64,000 nucleotides of DNA, from positions 1 through 64,000 of the forward strand of contig NZ_JABFVK010000049.1 of assembly GCF_013362815.1 (NCBI RefSeq), in the 5' to 3' direction. The notes beneath the pieces are model-generated. The model was not told where the DNA came from. It did no database searches and saw only the letters and a program-made list of their open reading frames with translations. Shown here in pieces: positions 1 through 8,370 of this stretch (the stretch's first letter is position 1; every line of letters begins with the position of its first letter). This stretch comes from Hamadaea sp. GTDB taxonomy: Bacteria; Actinomycetota; Actinomycetes; Mycobacteriales; Micromonosporaceae. The translations under genes and the position numbers were made by a program.

Positions 1-2684
1 CTGCTGATCTTCGCGCGTACCTCCTCGGCGCGCGCGTGGCCCAGGCCGTCCAGCCGGTCGGCCGCGCGCCGCCAGGAGCGCTCCGCCGCCTCGGTCGCGC
101 CGAGCCGGGCGTACGCGTCGCCGAGGTGGTCGGCGGCATCGGCCTCGTGGAAGGGATCACCGAGATCAGCCAGCATCCCGACCGCGTGTTCGAGGCAGTC
201 GACCGCCTCGCGTACCTCGCCGAGGGCCAGGTAGGCGTAGGCCAGGCTGTCCCAGGTGAACGCCTCGGTCCGCCGATCACCGAGCCGGTGCAGCAGATCC
301 AGCGCGGCCCGGCAATGGGTGACCGCGTCCCACGGCCGCCCGAGCAGGCACTCGTACCAGCCGACGGCGTTGAGCGCGCGGGCCTCGCCCGGCTCGTCGC
401 CGCACTCGCGGAACAGGTGCAACGCCGATGCGCTGTGCTGCAACGCCTGTGTCAGTTCGCCGCCCTGCTGTTCGTGGAGGTAACCGAGATTGTGGTGGGT
501 CCGGGCCAGGCCGTCGATGTCGCCGATCTCGGCGTACGCGGTCAGGGCCAGGCCCAGCCGTTCATGCGCCTCCACCCACGATCGCCGCCACATCGCCGCC
601 CGCCCCGATCCGGCCAGGCACCGCGCTTCGGCGGCGCGATCGCCGAGCCTGCGCGCGGCGGCCAGGGCGATCTCGTGCGTGGCCGACCAGTCCTCCCACC
701 GGCCGAGCCGCTCGAACACCTCGGTCAGGACACAGGCCAGCTGCCAAGCCTCTCTGTCCAAACCGGACTGTGCGGCGAGCGGCACGGCGTTGACGAGGGC
801 GGCGTACTCCGTCGTGAACCACGCGAGCGCCGCCGCGTCGTCGGCCGCAATCTCCTGCGTCACGCCGTCGACCGGCGGCGACACCTCCAGCGGATCCCGG
901 AACTCGTCCAGGACGGCGGCGTTGGCATGCGCACTGTGCAGGTAATGGTCGACGAGCCGATGCCGTGCGGCCGTCGACTGCTCATCGGTCTCGGCCAGCT
1001 CCGCGGCGTACAACATCAGCAGATCGTGGCTGGAGAAGCGCGGTCCGTCACTGATCAGCTGCGCGGTGGCCAGTTCGCGGAGCAGCCGGCGCGTCTCGCT
1101 GAGCGTGCATCCGGCGGCGCTCGCGGCCGCAGGCGCACTGACCGACGGGCCGGGACGCACCCCGAGCAGCCGAAACATCCGCCGCGCCGGCTCGCTCACC
1201 GCACGATACGACCACGACAGCACCGCGCGGACGTCGGCAGCCGGATCGCCGCCGTCGAATCCGTCCAGGTCGGCGAGGTCCGCGGCCAGCTCGCGCAGCG
1301 GCAGCCCGGTGGTCACGGCCCGCGCCGCCACCACCGCCAGCGCGAGCGGCAACCGCGCGCACGCGGCGATCAGCTCGTCGGCCGCCTTCGGCTCCGTCTC
1401 AACGCGATTACCCAGGCGATACGCCAAAAGCAGCCGGGCGTCGTCCTGCGACGGAAGTTCGAGCGGGACGGGGGTCGCGCCGTCGACCGCCACGAGACCG
1501 GTGAGCCGATGACGGCTCGTGACGAGCGCGAAGCACCCTGGCGTGCCCGGCAGCAGGGGCCGGACCTGGTCGGCCGAGGCGGCGTTGTCGAGGAGGAGAA
1601 GCATGCGGCGGCCCGCGAGACGACTGCGCAACGCGGCGGCTTGAGCGTCCGCGCCGTCCGGGTGCGTCACCCCGAGCGCGCTGAGGAAGTCACGGACGAC
1701 GTCGGACGCGGGCACCGGCCCGGCCGCGTCGAAGCCACGCAGGTTCGCATGCAGTACGCCGTCCGGAAACCGGCCGGCGACCCGATGCGCCCAGTGCAAC
1801 GCGAGCGAAGTCTTGCCGACGCCGCCCGTGCCGCTGATCGCCGCTACGCGTACGCCCTCGTCGAGGAGCTTGTCCAGAAGGGACAGTTCGTCGGCCCGGC
1901 CGGCGAACCACGGGATCGCTGCGGGAGCCTGTCTCAGCGTACGCTGCGGCAGCTCGATACGGGGATCCCGGGTCAGGATCTGCTGCCGAAGGCGCTGCAA
2001 CGCCGGACCGGGATCGAGGCCGACCTCTTCGGCGAGCGCTCGCTCGACGACGGCGTACGCGTCCAGCGCCGCCGGGGCGCGCCCGGCCCGATAGAGCGCC
2101 AGCATCAGTTGCCCGGCCGGACGTTCCCGCAGCGGATCAGCCGCCACGGTCGCCGACAACTCCGGGAGCAGTTCGGCCTGGCGGCCCAGCCGGAGCAGGG
2201 CGTCGGCCCGATCGTCGACCGCTTCGATGCGCGCCTGCATGAGCCCGAGGCAGAGCTGTTCGCGTACCTCGGCGGGCACGACGCCGGCGAGGACCTCGCC
2301 GTGCCACAACGCCAGCGCGTCTTCCAGGAGCCGCACCGTCTCGGTGTCGTCGCCGGTCTGCGCCGCCTGCTGGACGAGGTGCTGGAATCGGTGGGCGTCG
2401 ACCGTCATCGGGTCGGCCCGGAGCAGATAACCGCCGCCACGTGCCTCGATCTCGGCTCGCCCCTGCAACGCCGTACGCAGATCGGAGGCGCACACCCGGA
2501 CGGCGTGCACCGCCGTGCGCGGCGGATCGACCGGCCACATCAGGTCGACGATGCGGTCCACCGGCAGCGCCCGGTTGACCTCCAACGCCAGCAGCCCGAG
2601 CAGGTACCGTCGCTTGCGCGGGCCCAGGGTGATCGCGGTGCCGTCGGCGTACGCCGCGACCGGACCGAGCACGCGGATCTCCAT
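1..2684 (-). CDS. AfsR/SARP-family transcriptional regulator with NB-ARC and TPR regions (C-terminus cut by window)
   Basis: Reading from the ATG at 2684, the frame stays open to the window edge (at least 894 codons), so the C-terminus is missing. Visible order: an OmpR-like winged helix at about residues 1-90 (MEIRVLGPV start), a bacterial transcriptional activation domain at about 95-240, then an NB-ARC-type ATPase with Walker A GTGGVGKT at 285-292 and Walker B LLLLDN further on, then helical TPR-like repeats to the edge. This is the classic AfsR arrangement: an ATP-controlled DNA-binding activator of secondary metabolism or development. No biosynthetic cluster is visible nearby. A long open frame on the other strand (36-3251) is an in-register antisense shadow. 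The family call is firm; the target is unknown. Confidence 0.93.
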   Translation of the reverse strand, partial: MEIRVLGPVAAYADGTAITLGPRKRRYLLGLLALEVNRALPVDRIVDLMWPVDPPRTAVHAVRVCASDLRTALQGRAEIEARGGGYLLRADPMTVDAHRFQHLVQQAAQTGDDTETVRLLEDALALWHGEVLAGVVPAEVREQLCLGLMQARIEAVDDRADALLRLGRQAELLPELSATVAADPLRERPAGQLMLALYRAGRAPAALDAYAVVERALAEEVGLDPGPALQRLRQQILTRDPRIELPQRTLRQAPAAIPWFAGRADELSLLDKLLDEGVRVAAISGTGGVGKTSLALHWAHRVAGRFPDGVLHANLRGFDAAGPVPASDVVRDFLSALGVTHPDGADAQAAALRSRLAGRRMLLLLDNAASADQVRPLLPGTPGCFALVTSRHRLTGLVAVDGATPVPLELPSQDDARLLLAYRLGNRVETEPKAADELIAACARLPLALAVVAARAVTTGLPLRELAADLADLDGFDGGDPAADVRAVLSWSYRAVSEPARRMFRLLGVRPGPSVSAPAAASAAGCTLSETRRLLRELATAQLISDGPRFSSHDLLMLYAAELAETDEQSTAARHRLVDHYLHSAHANAAVLDEFRDPLEVSPPVDGVTQEIAADDAAALAWFTTEYAALVNAVPLAAQSGLDREAWQLACVLTEVFERLGRWEDWSATHEIALAAARRLGDRAAEARCLAGSGRAAMWRRSWVEAHERLGLALTAYAEIGDIDGLARTHHNLGYLHEQQGGELTQALQHSASALHLFRECGDEPGEARALNAVGWYECLLGRPWDAVTHCRAALDLLHRLGDRRTEAFTWDSLAYAYLALGEVREAVDCLEHAVGMLADLGDPFHEADAADHLGDAYARLGATEAAERSWRRAADRLDGLGHARAEEVRAKIS

Positions 2685-2686
2685 GC

Positions 2687-2780
2687 CCCGATGGTGCCCG
2701 ACACCGCAGGGCTTCGGCAGACAAGACCAAGATTCCGGACATCGCCCTTCCCCTCGCGCCGAACTCCCAGCACCATCGGG
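2687..2780. promoter_or_regulatory. Perfect 11-bp inverted repeat in the divergent SARP/membrane-protein gap
   Basis: CCCGATGGTGC at 2687-2697 is repeated as its exact reverse complement at 2770-2780. One arm lies two bases upstream of the SARP start codon and the other about 21 bases upstream of the divergent ATG at 2802. The 72-bp spacing suits DNA looping by a regulator, such as SARP autoregulation, better than a simple hairpin. The function is inferred. Confidence 0.45.
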
Positions 2781-2801
2781 TGGACGAGGGAGGAGCACGA
2801 C

Positions 2802-3251
2802 ATGGGCAGGGTCTCGGAGACGCTCGCGAACGGCGGCTCGTGGCGCCGATTCTGGTGGCACTACGCCCAGATGGTGATCGCGATGATGATCGGCATGGCG
2901 TTGGCTCCACTGGCGCGGCTGCTGTTCAACACGCTCGGCGCCGCGGAGGCGTACGCGCGTGCCGACGTGATGGTGCTGGTCATGGCGACGACGATGGTCA
3001 TCGGGATGACGGCGTGGATGCTGTTCCGCCGCCACGGCTGGCGGCCGATCGCCGAGATGGCGGCGGCGATGTACGTCCCGTTCCTCGTCCTGCTGCCATT
3101 CCTGTGGGCCGGCTTGATCGACCGGATGATCCTGTCGACCGCCGGTCACGTGCTGATGTTCCTCGCGATGGCCGGCGTGATGCTGCTGCGCCCGGCGGAG
3201 TACATGCTCCCGCACAGCACACACCGTCATCACGCGACGAACGAGGCCTAG
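2802..3251 (+). CDS. Small integral membrane protein, unknown function
   Basis: A 149-residue protein starts at ATG 2802 behind a good ribosome site (GGGAGGAG, about 6 bases upstream). Four hydrophobic segments are visible, at roughly residues 20-42, 57-75, 86-106 and 115-133, separated by short Arg/His loops; the C-terminal tail is His-rich (THRHHATNEA). There is no signal peptide, cofactor motif or catalytic motif. It is divergent from the SARP regulator and may share its control region. I do not recognise the family. It is best left as a four-helix membrane protein. Confidence 0.75.
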   Translation: MGRVSETLANGGSWRRFWWHYAQMVIAMMIGMALAPLARLLFNTLGAAEAYARADVMVLVMATTMVIGMTAWMLFRRHGWRPIAEMAAAMYVPFLVLLPFLWAGLIDRMILSTAGHVLMFLAMAGVMLLRPAEYMLPHSTHRHHATNEA

Positions 3252-3272
3252 GGCCTTTCGCCACAGATCTGG

Positions 3273-4502
3273 CTATCGCCGATCGATCAGGTGGCCGACA
3301 AGCCAACGCAGCAGCCGTCGGCCGTTGCCGCTGGCAGCTGTCTCCGCTTTGCGAGACGCTTCTACGGCGGCGAAGCCGTAATCACGCATGCGCTCCTCGT
3401 AGGCCCCGATCGCTGCTACGGGGTTGTCGCCGCTGTCGGCCAGGGAGCGGCAAAGGATGGCGGCATCCATGAACGCAGTGTTGGCGCCCGATCCGCGAGC
3501 AGGGCTCATGGCGTGGATCGCATCGCCGAGGAGGGTCACTCGGCTGGGCGTCCAGGCGGCCACGCGCTCGGAGCTGCGCACTCGGATGAGGAATGTGTCG
3601 GGAATCGACGCCGCATCGAGCAGCGCCCGCACGTGGGGGTGCCAGCTGCGCACCATGTCGCAGGCCACACCGTGCAACTGTGCTGCGTCCATCGAGGCCG
3701 TCGCCGGGTCGGGCACCGTGAACTGGGCTGCCGGCGCCGAAACGGCCCACATCAGATAGTCGTCGGCGGCCGTCAGACGGGCGACCGATCCCAGTGCCTC
3801 CACGGCCCGATCGGGTCGGTGCCGGAATCGCATCATTCCGGTGGCCAGCCCGACGTGTCCGCCGACGATGGCGGTGAACCCATTGAGCAGAGCCGGCGGG
3901 ACGAGGGCCACGGTGCGATCGTCGAGGAGGGTTTTGCCGTAGATGATGCGATTACCGGTGTCGTGCACTCTCGCCGCCGGCAGGAGCCGGGAGCGTATGG
4001 CGGAGTTGACGCCGTCGGCCCCGACCAGGACGTCGGATCGCTCGCTCGACCCATCGGCAAACAATACGGTCACTCCGGTGTCATCCTGTTCGAATCCGGA
4101 AACCTCGCTCCCGTAGGTGATCCGGTCGGCCAACCCGGTAGTCAGGATTTCGCGTAGCGTCGCGCGGTTCACCGACGTGGACAGCGTCTCAGCCGCGTAG
4201 GGATCGCCGGTCGAACCGACGCTCGTCTCATGCAGAATCCGCAGCCGGGAGTTCATCACCGTGAAGCCCCTGCTCGGCGTGCTCGCCGTCGCGAGGACCA
4301 ATCCGAACAGCTCCGACGGCAGGCAGTCACGCAACGACGTGCCCGCACGCGCATCCACGTGCAGACGGTAGCCTTGCCTGCGGCCATCTGCGGCTGCATC
4401 CCGTTCGTAGACTCGAACGTCGACGCCGGCTCGCTGCAACCCCTGCGCCAGGCACAGGCCGCCTAAGCCGGCGCCCGCCACCGCCACCGTCAATCTGCTC
4501 AT
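3273..4502 (-). CDS. FAD-dependent monooxygenase (PHBH-type aromatic hydroxylase fold)
   Basis: A 409-residue flavoprotein begins MSRLTVAVAGAGLGGLC, a Rossmann dinucleotide fold with GxGxxG near residues 9-14. It also has the second FAD-binding signature of this family, GDAIHAMSPARGSGAN, near residues 320-335, and the DG motif VLVGADGVNS in the middle. These mark a group A flavin monooxygenase (PHBH/UbiH/RebC-like) that hydroxylates a small aromatic or polyketide-like substrate using NAD(P)H and O2. The start at 4502 places the Rossmann strand at the N-terminus; upstream in-frame codons add only low-complexity residues. It stands alone between the small membrane protein and a LacI gene, so its substrate cannot be inferred. 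Confidence 0.85.
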   Translation of the reverse strand: MSRLTVAVAGAGLGGLCLAQGLQRAGVDVRVYERDAAADGRRQGYRLHVDARAGTSLRDCLPSELFGLVLATASTPSRGFTVMNSRLRILHETSVGSTGDPYAAETLSTSVNRATLREILTTGLADRITYGSEVSGFEQDDTGVTVLFADGSSERSDVLVGADGVNSAIRSRLLPAARVHDTGNRIIYGKTLLDDRTVALVPPALLNGFTAIVGGHVGLATGMMRFRHRPDRAVEALGSVARLTAADDYLMWAVSAPAAQFTVPDPATASMDAAQLHGVACDMVRSWHPHVRALLDAASIPDTFLIRVRSSERVAAWTPSRVTLLGDAIHAMSPARGSGANTAFMDAAILCRSLADSGDNPVAAIGAYEERMRDYGFAAVEASRKAETAASGNGRRLLRWLVGHLIDRR

Positions 4503-4599
4503 GCTCACTCTCCACCCGCCCCCATACGCGTGCCCGACGATACGCGCACCTGTCCACAAGGGAGCATGTCGATAGATCGCGCTGAATCGCTGCGGAGTC

Positions 4600-5637
4600 T
4601 CAGGGGGCGTAGGGCGGGGCGGTCGAGGCTCGGACGACCAACTCGGGTTCCAGCCGGACCTGCCGGTGTTCGTGCCTGTCCCGCGCCTCGTCGAGCAACA
4701 GGTCGGCCGCCGTCTCACCGAGCCGATAAGGCGACTGCCGGACGGTGGTCAGCGGTGGGGTCAACCTGCGCGCGAAGGAGAGGTCGTCGTAACCGACCAC
4801 CGACAGATCCTGCGGTACGCGTACCCCTTGATCTTCAAGACCGTCGAGCAGCCCGAGGGCGGCGGTGTCGTTGAGGCAGACCACCGCCGTGACCGGGGGT
4901 GACGCGGACAGGATCTGCTCAGCGGCCGCCGCCGCGGCTTCGGTGAGCGAGGGCGGCCGCAGCTGGAGGCGAAGGTCGAGCAGCGCGGCGGACGGATCGA
5001 GCCCGAATCCGGCGAGCGCCTGGCGCAGACCTTCGCGACGCCCCGCCACGGGAGCCGGATTGACCGAGTCCCCGAGGTACGCGATCCGCCGGTGGCCCAG
5101 CGCGAGCAGGTGCTCGCCCGCGAGCCGTCCACCGAGGACGTCGTCCGCGCCGACCGCGCAGAGACCGAGCCCGTCACCGGGATGATCGACCAGGACGACC
5201 GGCGTGCCCTGACGGCTCAGCGCCAGCAGTCGCGACAGGTCGGTCCCGAACGGGGAGATGATGACGCCGCGGACGGCCTGCGCCTGCAGCAGACGGAGTA
5301 GGCGCGTCTCCTTGTCCTCGCGGAGATCGGTGCTGCCCGCCAGGAGGAGGCAGCCCTCGGGGGCGAGCCGGTCCTCGATGCCGCGATTGACCTCGGCGTA
5401 GAACGGATTGGCCAGATCCAGCGTGATGCTGCCGACCATGGGACTCGGTACGCCGCGCAGCTGACGCGCCGGGCCGTGGGGCACGTAACCGACTCCGGCG
5501 ATCGCCGCCTCGACGCGTTGCCGCGTCTCGGGAGCCACGATCGCCGGCCGGCTCAGCACATTGGCCACTGTGGAGACCGAGACTCCGGCCGCTTGCGCGA
5601 CTTCACGCATACCACTCCGGCGATTCCGGCCAGTCAT
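4600..5637 (-). CDS. LacI-family transcriptional regulator
   Basis: A 345-residue regulator. The helix-turn-helix and hinge helix (MREVAQAAGVSVSTVANVLSRP) are at residues 10-31, followed by the type I periplasmic-binding fold that carries the effector site (NPFYAEVNRGIED, ALGHRRIAYLGD, VVGYDDLSFARRLTPPLTTV). The ATG at 5637 is chosen because it follows a strong ribosome site (GGGGGAGGTG) and places the helix-turn-helix normally; an upstream in-frame start would add 19 odd residues. It is divergent from the GH5 mannanase 90 bp away, so it is most likely a sugar-responsive repressor of that gene and perhaps of other glycosidases. The effector is probably a manno- or cello-oligosaccharide (inference). 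Confidence 0.92.
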   Translation of the reverse strand: MTGRNRRSGMREVAQAAGVSVSTVANVLSRPAIVAPETRQRVEAAIAGVGYVPHGPARQLRGVPSPMVGSITLDLANPFYAEVNRGIEDRLAPEGCLLLAGSTDLREDKETRLLRLLQAQAVRGVIISPFGTDLSRLLALSRQGTPVVLVDHPGDGLGLCAVGADDVLGGRLAGEHLLALGHRRIAYLGDSVNPAPVAGRREGLRQALAGFGLDPSAALLDLRLQLRPPSLTEAAAAAAEQILSASPPVTAVVCLNDTAALGLLDGLEDQGVRVPQDLSVVGYDDLSFARRLTPPLTTVRQSPYRLGETAADLLLDEARDRHEHRQVRLEPELVVRASTAPPYAP

Positions 5638-5727
5638 GGCACCTCCCCCGATTGCCACCGTGGAACATAGAAGCGTATCGTTCACAGCCTCCACGGAAAT
5701 TACAAACGTTACAACCGAGGAAGGGCC

Positions 5728-7119
5728 ATGAAGAAAGCACTGCTAGCTCTCAGTGCCGCTGCGCTCACAGCGGCCGCGTCGTTGTTCGTGTTCGCTCCGC
5801 CCGCGTACGCAGCCACCGGGCTGCACATCAGTGGCCGGAACGTCGTCGAGGCCAACGGCCAGAACTTCATCATGCGCGGGGTCAACCACCCGCACGTCTG
5901 GTACACCAGCCAGACCAGTTCGTTCGCCAACGTCAAAGCCTTGGGCGCCAACACGATCCGCGTCGTGCTCGGCAGCGGCAAGCGCTGGGGCCCGTCGAGC
6001 GACGTCGCCAACGTCATCAGCCTGTGCAAGCAGAACAAGCTGATCTGCGTATTGGAAGTGCACGACACGACCGGATACGGCGAAGACGGCGCGGCCGCGA
6101 CCCTCGACGAGGCGGTCAACTACTGGATCACCCAGAAGAGCGTACTGGTCGGCCAGGAGAACTACGTCATCATCAACATCGGCAACGAGCCGATCGGCAA
6201 CACCAACCCGAGCCAGTGGATCGACGCGACCTCGAACGCCGTGAAGAAGATGCGCAGCAACGGTTTCGAGCACATGCTGATGGTCGACGCCCCGAACTGG
6301 GGCCAGGACTGGCAGAACGTCATGCGGGACAACGCGCAGACGATCTGGAACGCCGACACCCTGAAGAACACGCTGTTCTCCATCCACATGTACAGCGTCT
6401 ACAGCCAGGCCTCGACGATCACGTCGTACTTCGACGCGTTCCAGACGATGGGGCTGCCGCTGGTGATCGGCGAGTTCGGCTGGCAGTTCAGCTCCGGCGA
6501 GGTCGACCACGAGACGATCCTGGCCCAGGCACAGGCCCGCGGCCTCGGCTACCTCGGCTGGTCGTGGAGCGGCAACACCGATCCGATCCTGGACATGGCG
6601 ACGAGCTTCAACCCGGCGCAGCTCACCACTTGGGGCCAGCGGATCTTCAACGGGACCAACGGCATCAAGGCCACCGCGAAGGAAGCCACCATCTTCAGCG
6701 GCGTCACCTCGCCGTCGGCGTCGACGTCCGCCTCGGCCTCGGCCTCCCCCTCGCCGTCCGTTTCGCCGTCGCGGTCACCGTCCGCCTCGCCCAGCACCTC
6801 GCCCACGTCCAGCGGAGGCAAGACGTGCACGGCGACTTATACCATCGTCAACTCGTGGCCAGGTGGCTTCCAAGCCGACGTCAAGGTCACCGCGGGCAGC
6901 GCCGCCATCAGCGGCTGGGCGGTCAGCTGGACGTTCGCCAACGGCCAGACGGTCACTCAGATGTGGAGCGCCACGCCGACCACCAGCGGAGCGTCCGTCA
7001 CCGCCCGGAACGTGAGCTACAACGGCAGCCTCGCCGCGGCGGGCAGCACCAGCTTCGGGTTCCTCGGGTCGTGGAACGGCACCAACGCCGTACCGGCGGT
7101 GTCGTGCTCAGCTAGCTGA
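5728..7119 (+). CDS. Secreted GH5 endo-beta-1,4-mannanase with C-terminal CBM2
   Basis: A 463-residue extracellular enzyme. A Sec signal peptide covers about residues 1-28 (cleavage near AYA-AT). The GH5 barrel covers about 30-326, with acid/base Glu154 in NIGNEP and nucleophile Glu249 in VIGEFG. The sequence around RGVNHPHVWY, CVLEVHDTTGYGE and MVDAPNWGQDW is the pattern of bacterial subfamily 8 mannanases rather than cellulases. A Ser/Pro/Ala-rich linker spans about 328-364. A CBM2 cellulose-binding module covers 365-463, with conserved Trp residues and Cys367/Cys460 as the likely disulfide. It would anchor to plant cell wall cellulose and cut mannan. The divergent LacI gene is the likely regulator. 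The family call is firm; mannan as substrate is by resemblance. Confidence 0.93.
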   Translation: MKKALLALSAAALTAAASLFVFAPPAYAATGLHISGRNVVEANGQNFIMRGVNHPHVWYTSQTSSFANVKALGANTIRVVLGSGKRWGPSSDVANVISLCKQNKLICVLEVHDTTGYGEDGAAATLDEAVNYWITQKSVLVGQENYVIINIGNEPIGNTNPSQWIDATSNAVKKMRSNGFEHMLMVDAPNWGQDWQNVMRDNAQTIWNADTLKNTLFSIHMYSVYSQASTITSYFDAFQTMGLPLVIGEFGWQFSSGEVDHETILAQAQARGLGYLGWSWSGNTDPILDMATSFNPAQLTTWGQRIFNGTNGIKATAKEATIFSGVTSPSASTSASASASPSPSVSPSRSPSASPSTSPTSSGGKTCTATYTIVNSWPGGFQADVKVTAGSAAISGWAVSWTFANGQTVTQMWSATPTTSGASVTARNVSYNGSLAAAGSTSFGFLGSWNGTNAVPAVSCSAS

Positions 7120-7135
7120 CGCGTTCTCCCGGGCC

Positions 7136-7195
7136 GTCCATGATCATGGTCATTTCTGGTTTGCCACGGCGACGAAATTGACCATGATCGTGGAC
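7136..7195. terminator. Long inverted repeat, bidirectional terminator between convergent genes
   Basis: Arms 7136-7156 and 7174-7195 pair over about 21 bases with one mismatch and one bulged base, around a 17-base loop. It sits between the mannanase stop (7119) and the stop of the convergent hydrolase (7201). The core TGATCATG recurs in the inverted repeat at 18071-18132. There is no T-tract, as is usual in actinomycetes. Confidence 0.7.
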
Positions 7196-7200
7196 ACCCC

Positions 7201-7851
7201 TCACCCACTCCACTTTGTCAGGTGGTTCGCGAGGGACTCGGGGCAGCTCAGGGCGCCCAGGTGGCCGCCCGGGATCTCGACGACGTCGAGACCCAGTCGC
7301 CGGCGAACGAGACGGCGCTGGAACTCCAGCGGGAAGAACCGGTCGTCCACGCCCTGTAAGAAGGTGGTCGGCACGTCGGGCCACGACGACAACGGCCACG
7401 GCTGGGTGAACAGCCGCTCCGACGGGCCGGTGGGCGTACGCGATGTCGCTTCGGCGGTGATCTCCGCAGGCACGTCGTGGAAGAAGTCCTCGAGCAGATC
7501 GAACTGCCTGCCCTGGCGCGCTTCGTCGTGACCGACGTTCGCCCACCATTCACCGGCCGACTCCCCCGGTGCCGGGACCATGGCGTTGACGAGCACGATC
7601 CCGGCGACCGGCGTACGCGCGGCGACGACGGGGGCGAGGAATCCGGCGAGCGACTGCGCCACCAACACCGGATTCGGGCGTCCGATCATCGCTTGGTGGA
7701 TGGCCTCGGCGTACTCGTCGTAGCCCGCGTCGTCCGACTGCGGCAGATCCACCGCGACCGCGTCGTGGCCTTCAGCCTGCAGAAGCGGGAGGACGCGATG
7801 CCAGTACCAAGCCTGGCCGTCGGCCCCCGGGATGAGGACGAAGTCGGTCAC
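7201..7851 (-). CDS. Alpha/beta-hydrolase fold protein
   Basis: A 216-residue cytoplasmic hydrolase with the usual order: LIPGADG oxyanion loop near residue 7, nucleophile elbow VAQSLAGF near residues 64-71 (a variant with Ala in place of the first Gly), an Asp region near FLQGVDDRFFP, and a catalytic-His motif EIPGGHLGALS close to the C-terminus. The resemblance is to the AB-hydrolase_6 group of small esterases. Its start codon overlaps the stop of the upstream PPOX gene by four bases (ATGA), so the two are translationally coupled and controlled from the operator at 8311-8331. The substrate is unknown. Confidence 0.82.
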   Translation of the reverse strand: MTDFVLIPGADGQAWYWHRVLPLLQAEGHDAVAVDLPQSDDAGYDEYAEAIHQAMIGRPNPVLVAQSLAGFLAPVVAARTPVAGIVLVNAMVPAPGESAGEWWANVGHDEARQGRQFDLLEDFFHDVPAEITAEATSRTPTGPSERLFTQPWPLSSWPDVPTTFLQGVDDRFFPLEFQRRLVRRRLGLDVVEIPGGHLGALSCPESLANHLTKWSG

Positions 7852-8306
7852 GACAGCGCCCCCGGGAACCGGCTGACGAAGTCGAGCGTGCCGACCCAGT
7901 CGGGCTTCAGGCCGATGCGGACCATCTTCCGCCCAGACTGTTCGACATCCGCGATGTTGCGCGCGCCCTGCTCGGGTCCGTAGTAGTGGTGGTGCGCTGC
8001 AACGTACTCGGGAACGATGCCCTCGACCTCGGTCACCGTGGCCTGGCCGCGCAGCAGCAGGACTTCCGGCGGGGGGCCGGGCGTGTCGATGGTGATCGCC
8101 ATCGCGGGGCGGGCGCGCAACGCGATGATCTTGGCGCTGCCCGCGAACGTGCCGAAGACCAGCTCGTCGCCGGTCCAGTGGAACATCACCGGGAAGACGC
8201 GAGGCGTGCCGTCCTTCGCCACGTACGCCACCCGCGCGAGCTCGGTCGAGGCGAGCAGCCGCTGGGCGAGGTCGGTCGTCAGCAGTCCGAGGTTTCCTTG
8301 CTTCAT
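7848..8306 (-). CDS. PPOX-type split-barrel flavin/F420-binding protein
   Basis: A 152-residue protein of the pyridoxamine-phosphate-oxidase-like split-barrel group (VAYVAKDGTPRVFPVMFHWTGDELVFGT, then an ALRARPAMAITID strand). In actinomycetes such proteins bind FMN or F420 and act as small reductases. I prefer the ATG at 8306 because an AGGAG lies seven bases upstream; the in-frame ATG at 8312 has the same AGGAG only one base away. The ribosome site is inside the right arm of the palindrome at 8311-8331, so repressor binding would overlap it. It is the first gene of a two-gene operon with the hydrolase, divergent from an HxlR regulator. Confidence 0.82.
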   Translation of the reverse strand: MKQGNLGLLTTDLAQRLLASTELARVAYVAKDGTPRVFPVMFHWTGDELVFGTFAGSAKIIALRARPAMAITIDTPGPPPEVLLLRGQATVTEVEGIVPEYVAAHHHYYGPEQGARNIADVEQSGRKMVRIGLKPDWVGTLDFVSRFPGALS

Positions 8307-8310
8307 CTCC

Positions 8311-8331
8311 ATACTCCTAAATTAGGAGTAT
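8311..8331. promoter_or_regulatory. Perfect 10-bp-arm palindromic operator, probable HxlR site
   Basis: ATACTCCTAA, one central A, then TTAGGAGTAT: a perfect dyad in an otherwise GC-rich region. It lies 40 bp upstream of the HxlR start (8371) and overlaps the 5' end and ribosome site of the divergent PPOX gene. Position and symmetry point to the autoregulatory site of the HxlR dimer. Confidence 0.8.
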
Positions 8332-8370
8332 CCACTACCAGAATGCAAGAGGGAGCACTATGATTTCTTC

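Noticed and set aside
36-3251. 1071-codon open frame on the plus strand
   Set aside because: It runs in codon register antisense to the SARP gene, which has clear domains; only its last 149 residues (from 2802) form a real gene with its own ribosome site.
1-3251. Secondary-metabolite cluster around the SARP regulator
   Set aside because: No polyketide, peptide synthetase, terpene or similar biosynthetic genes are visible; the single FAD monooxygenase is not enough.
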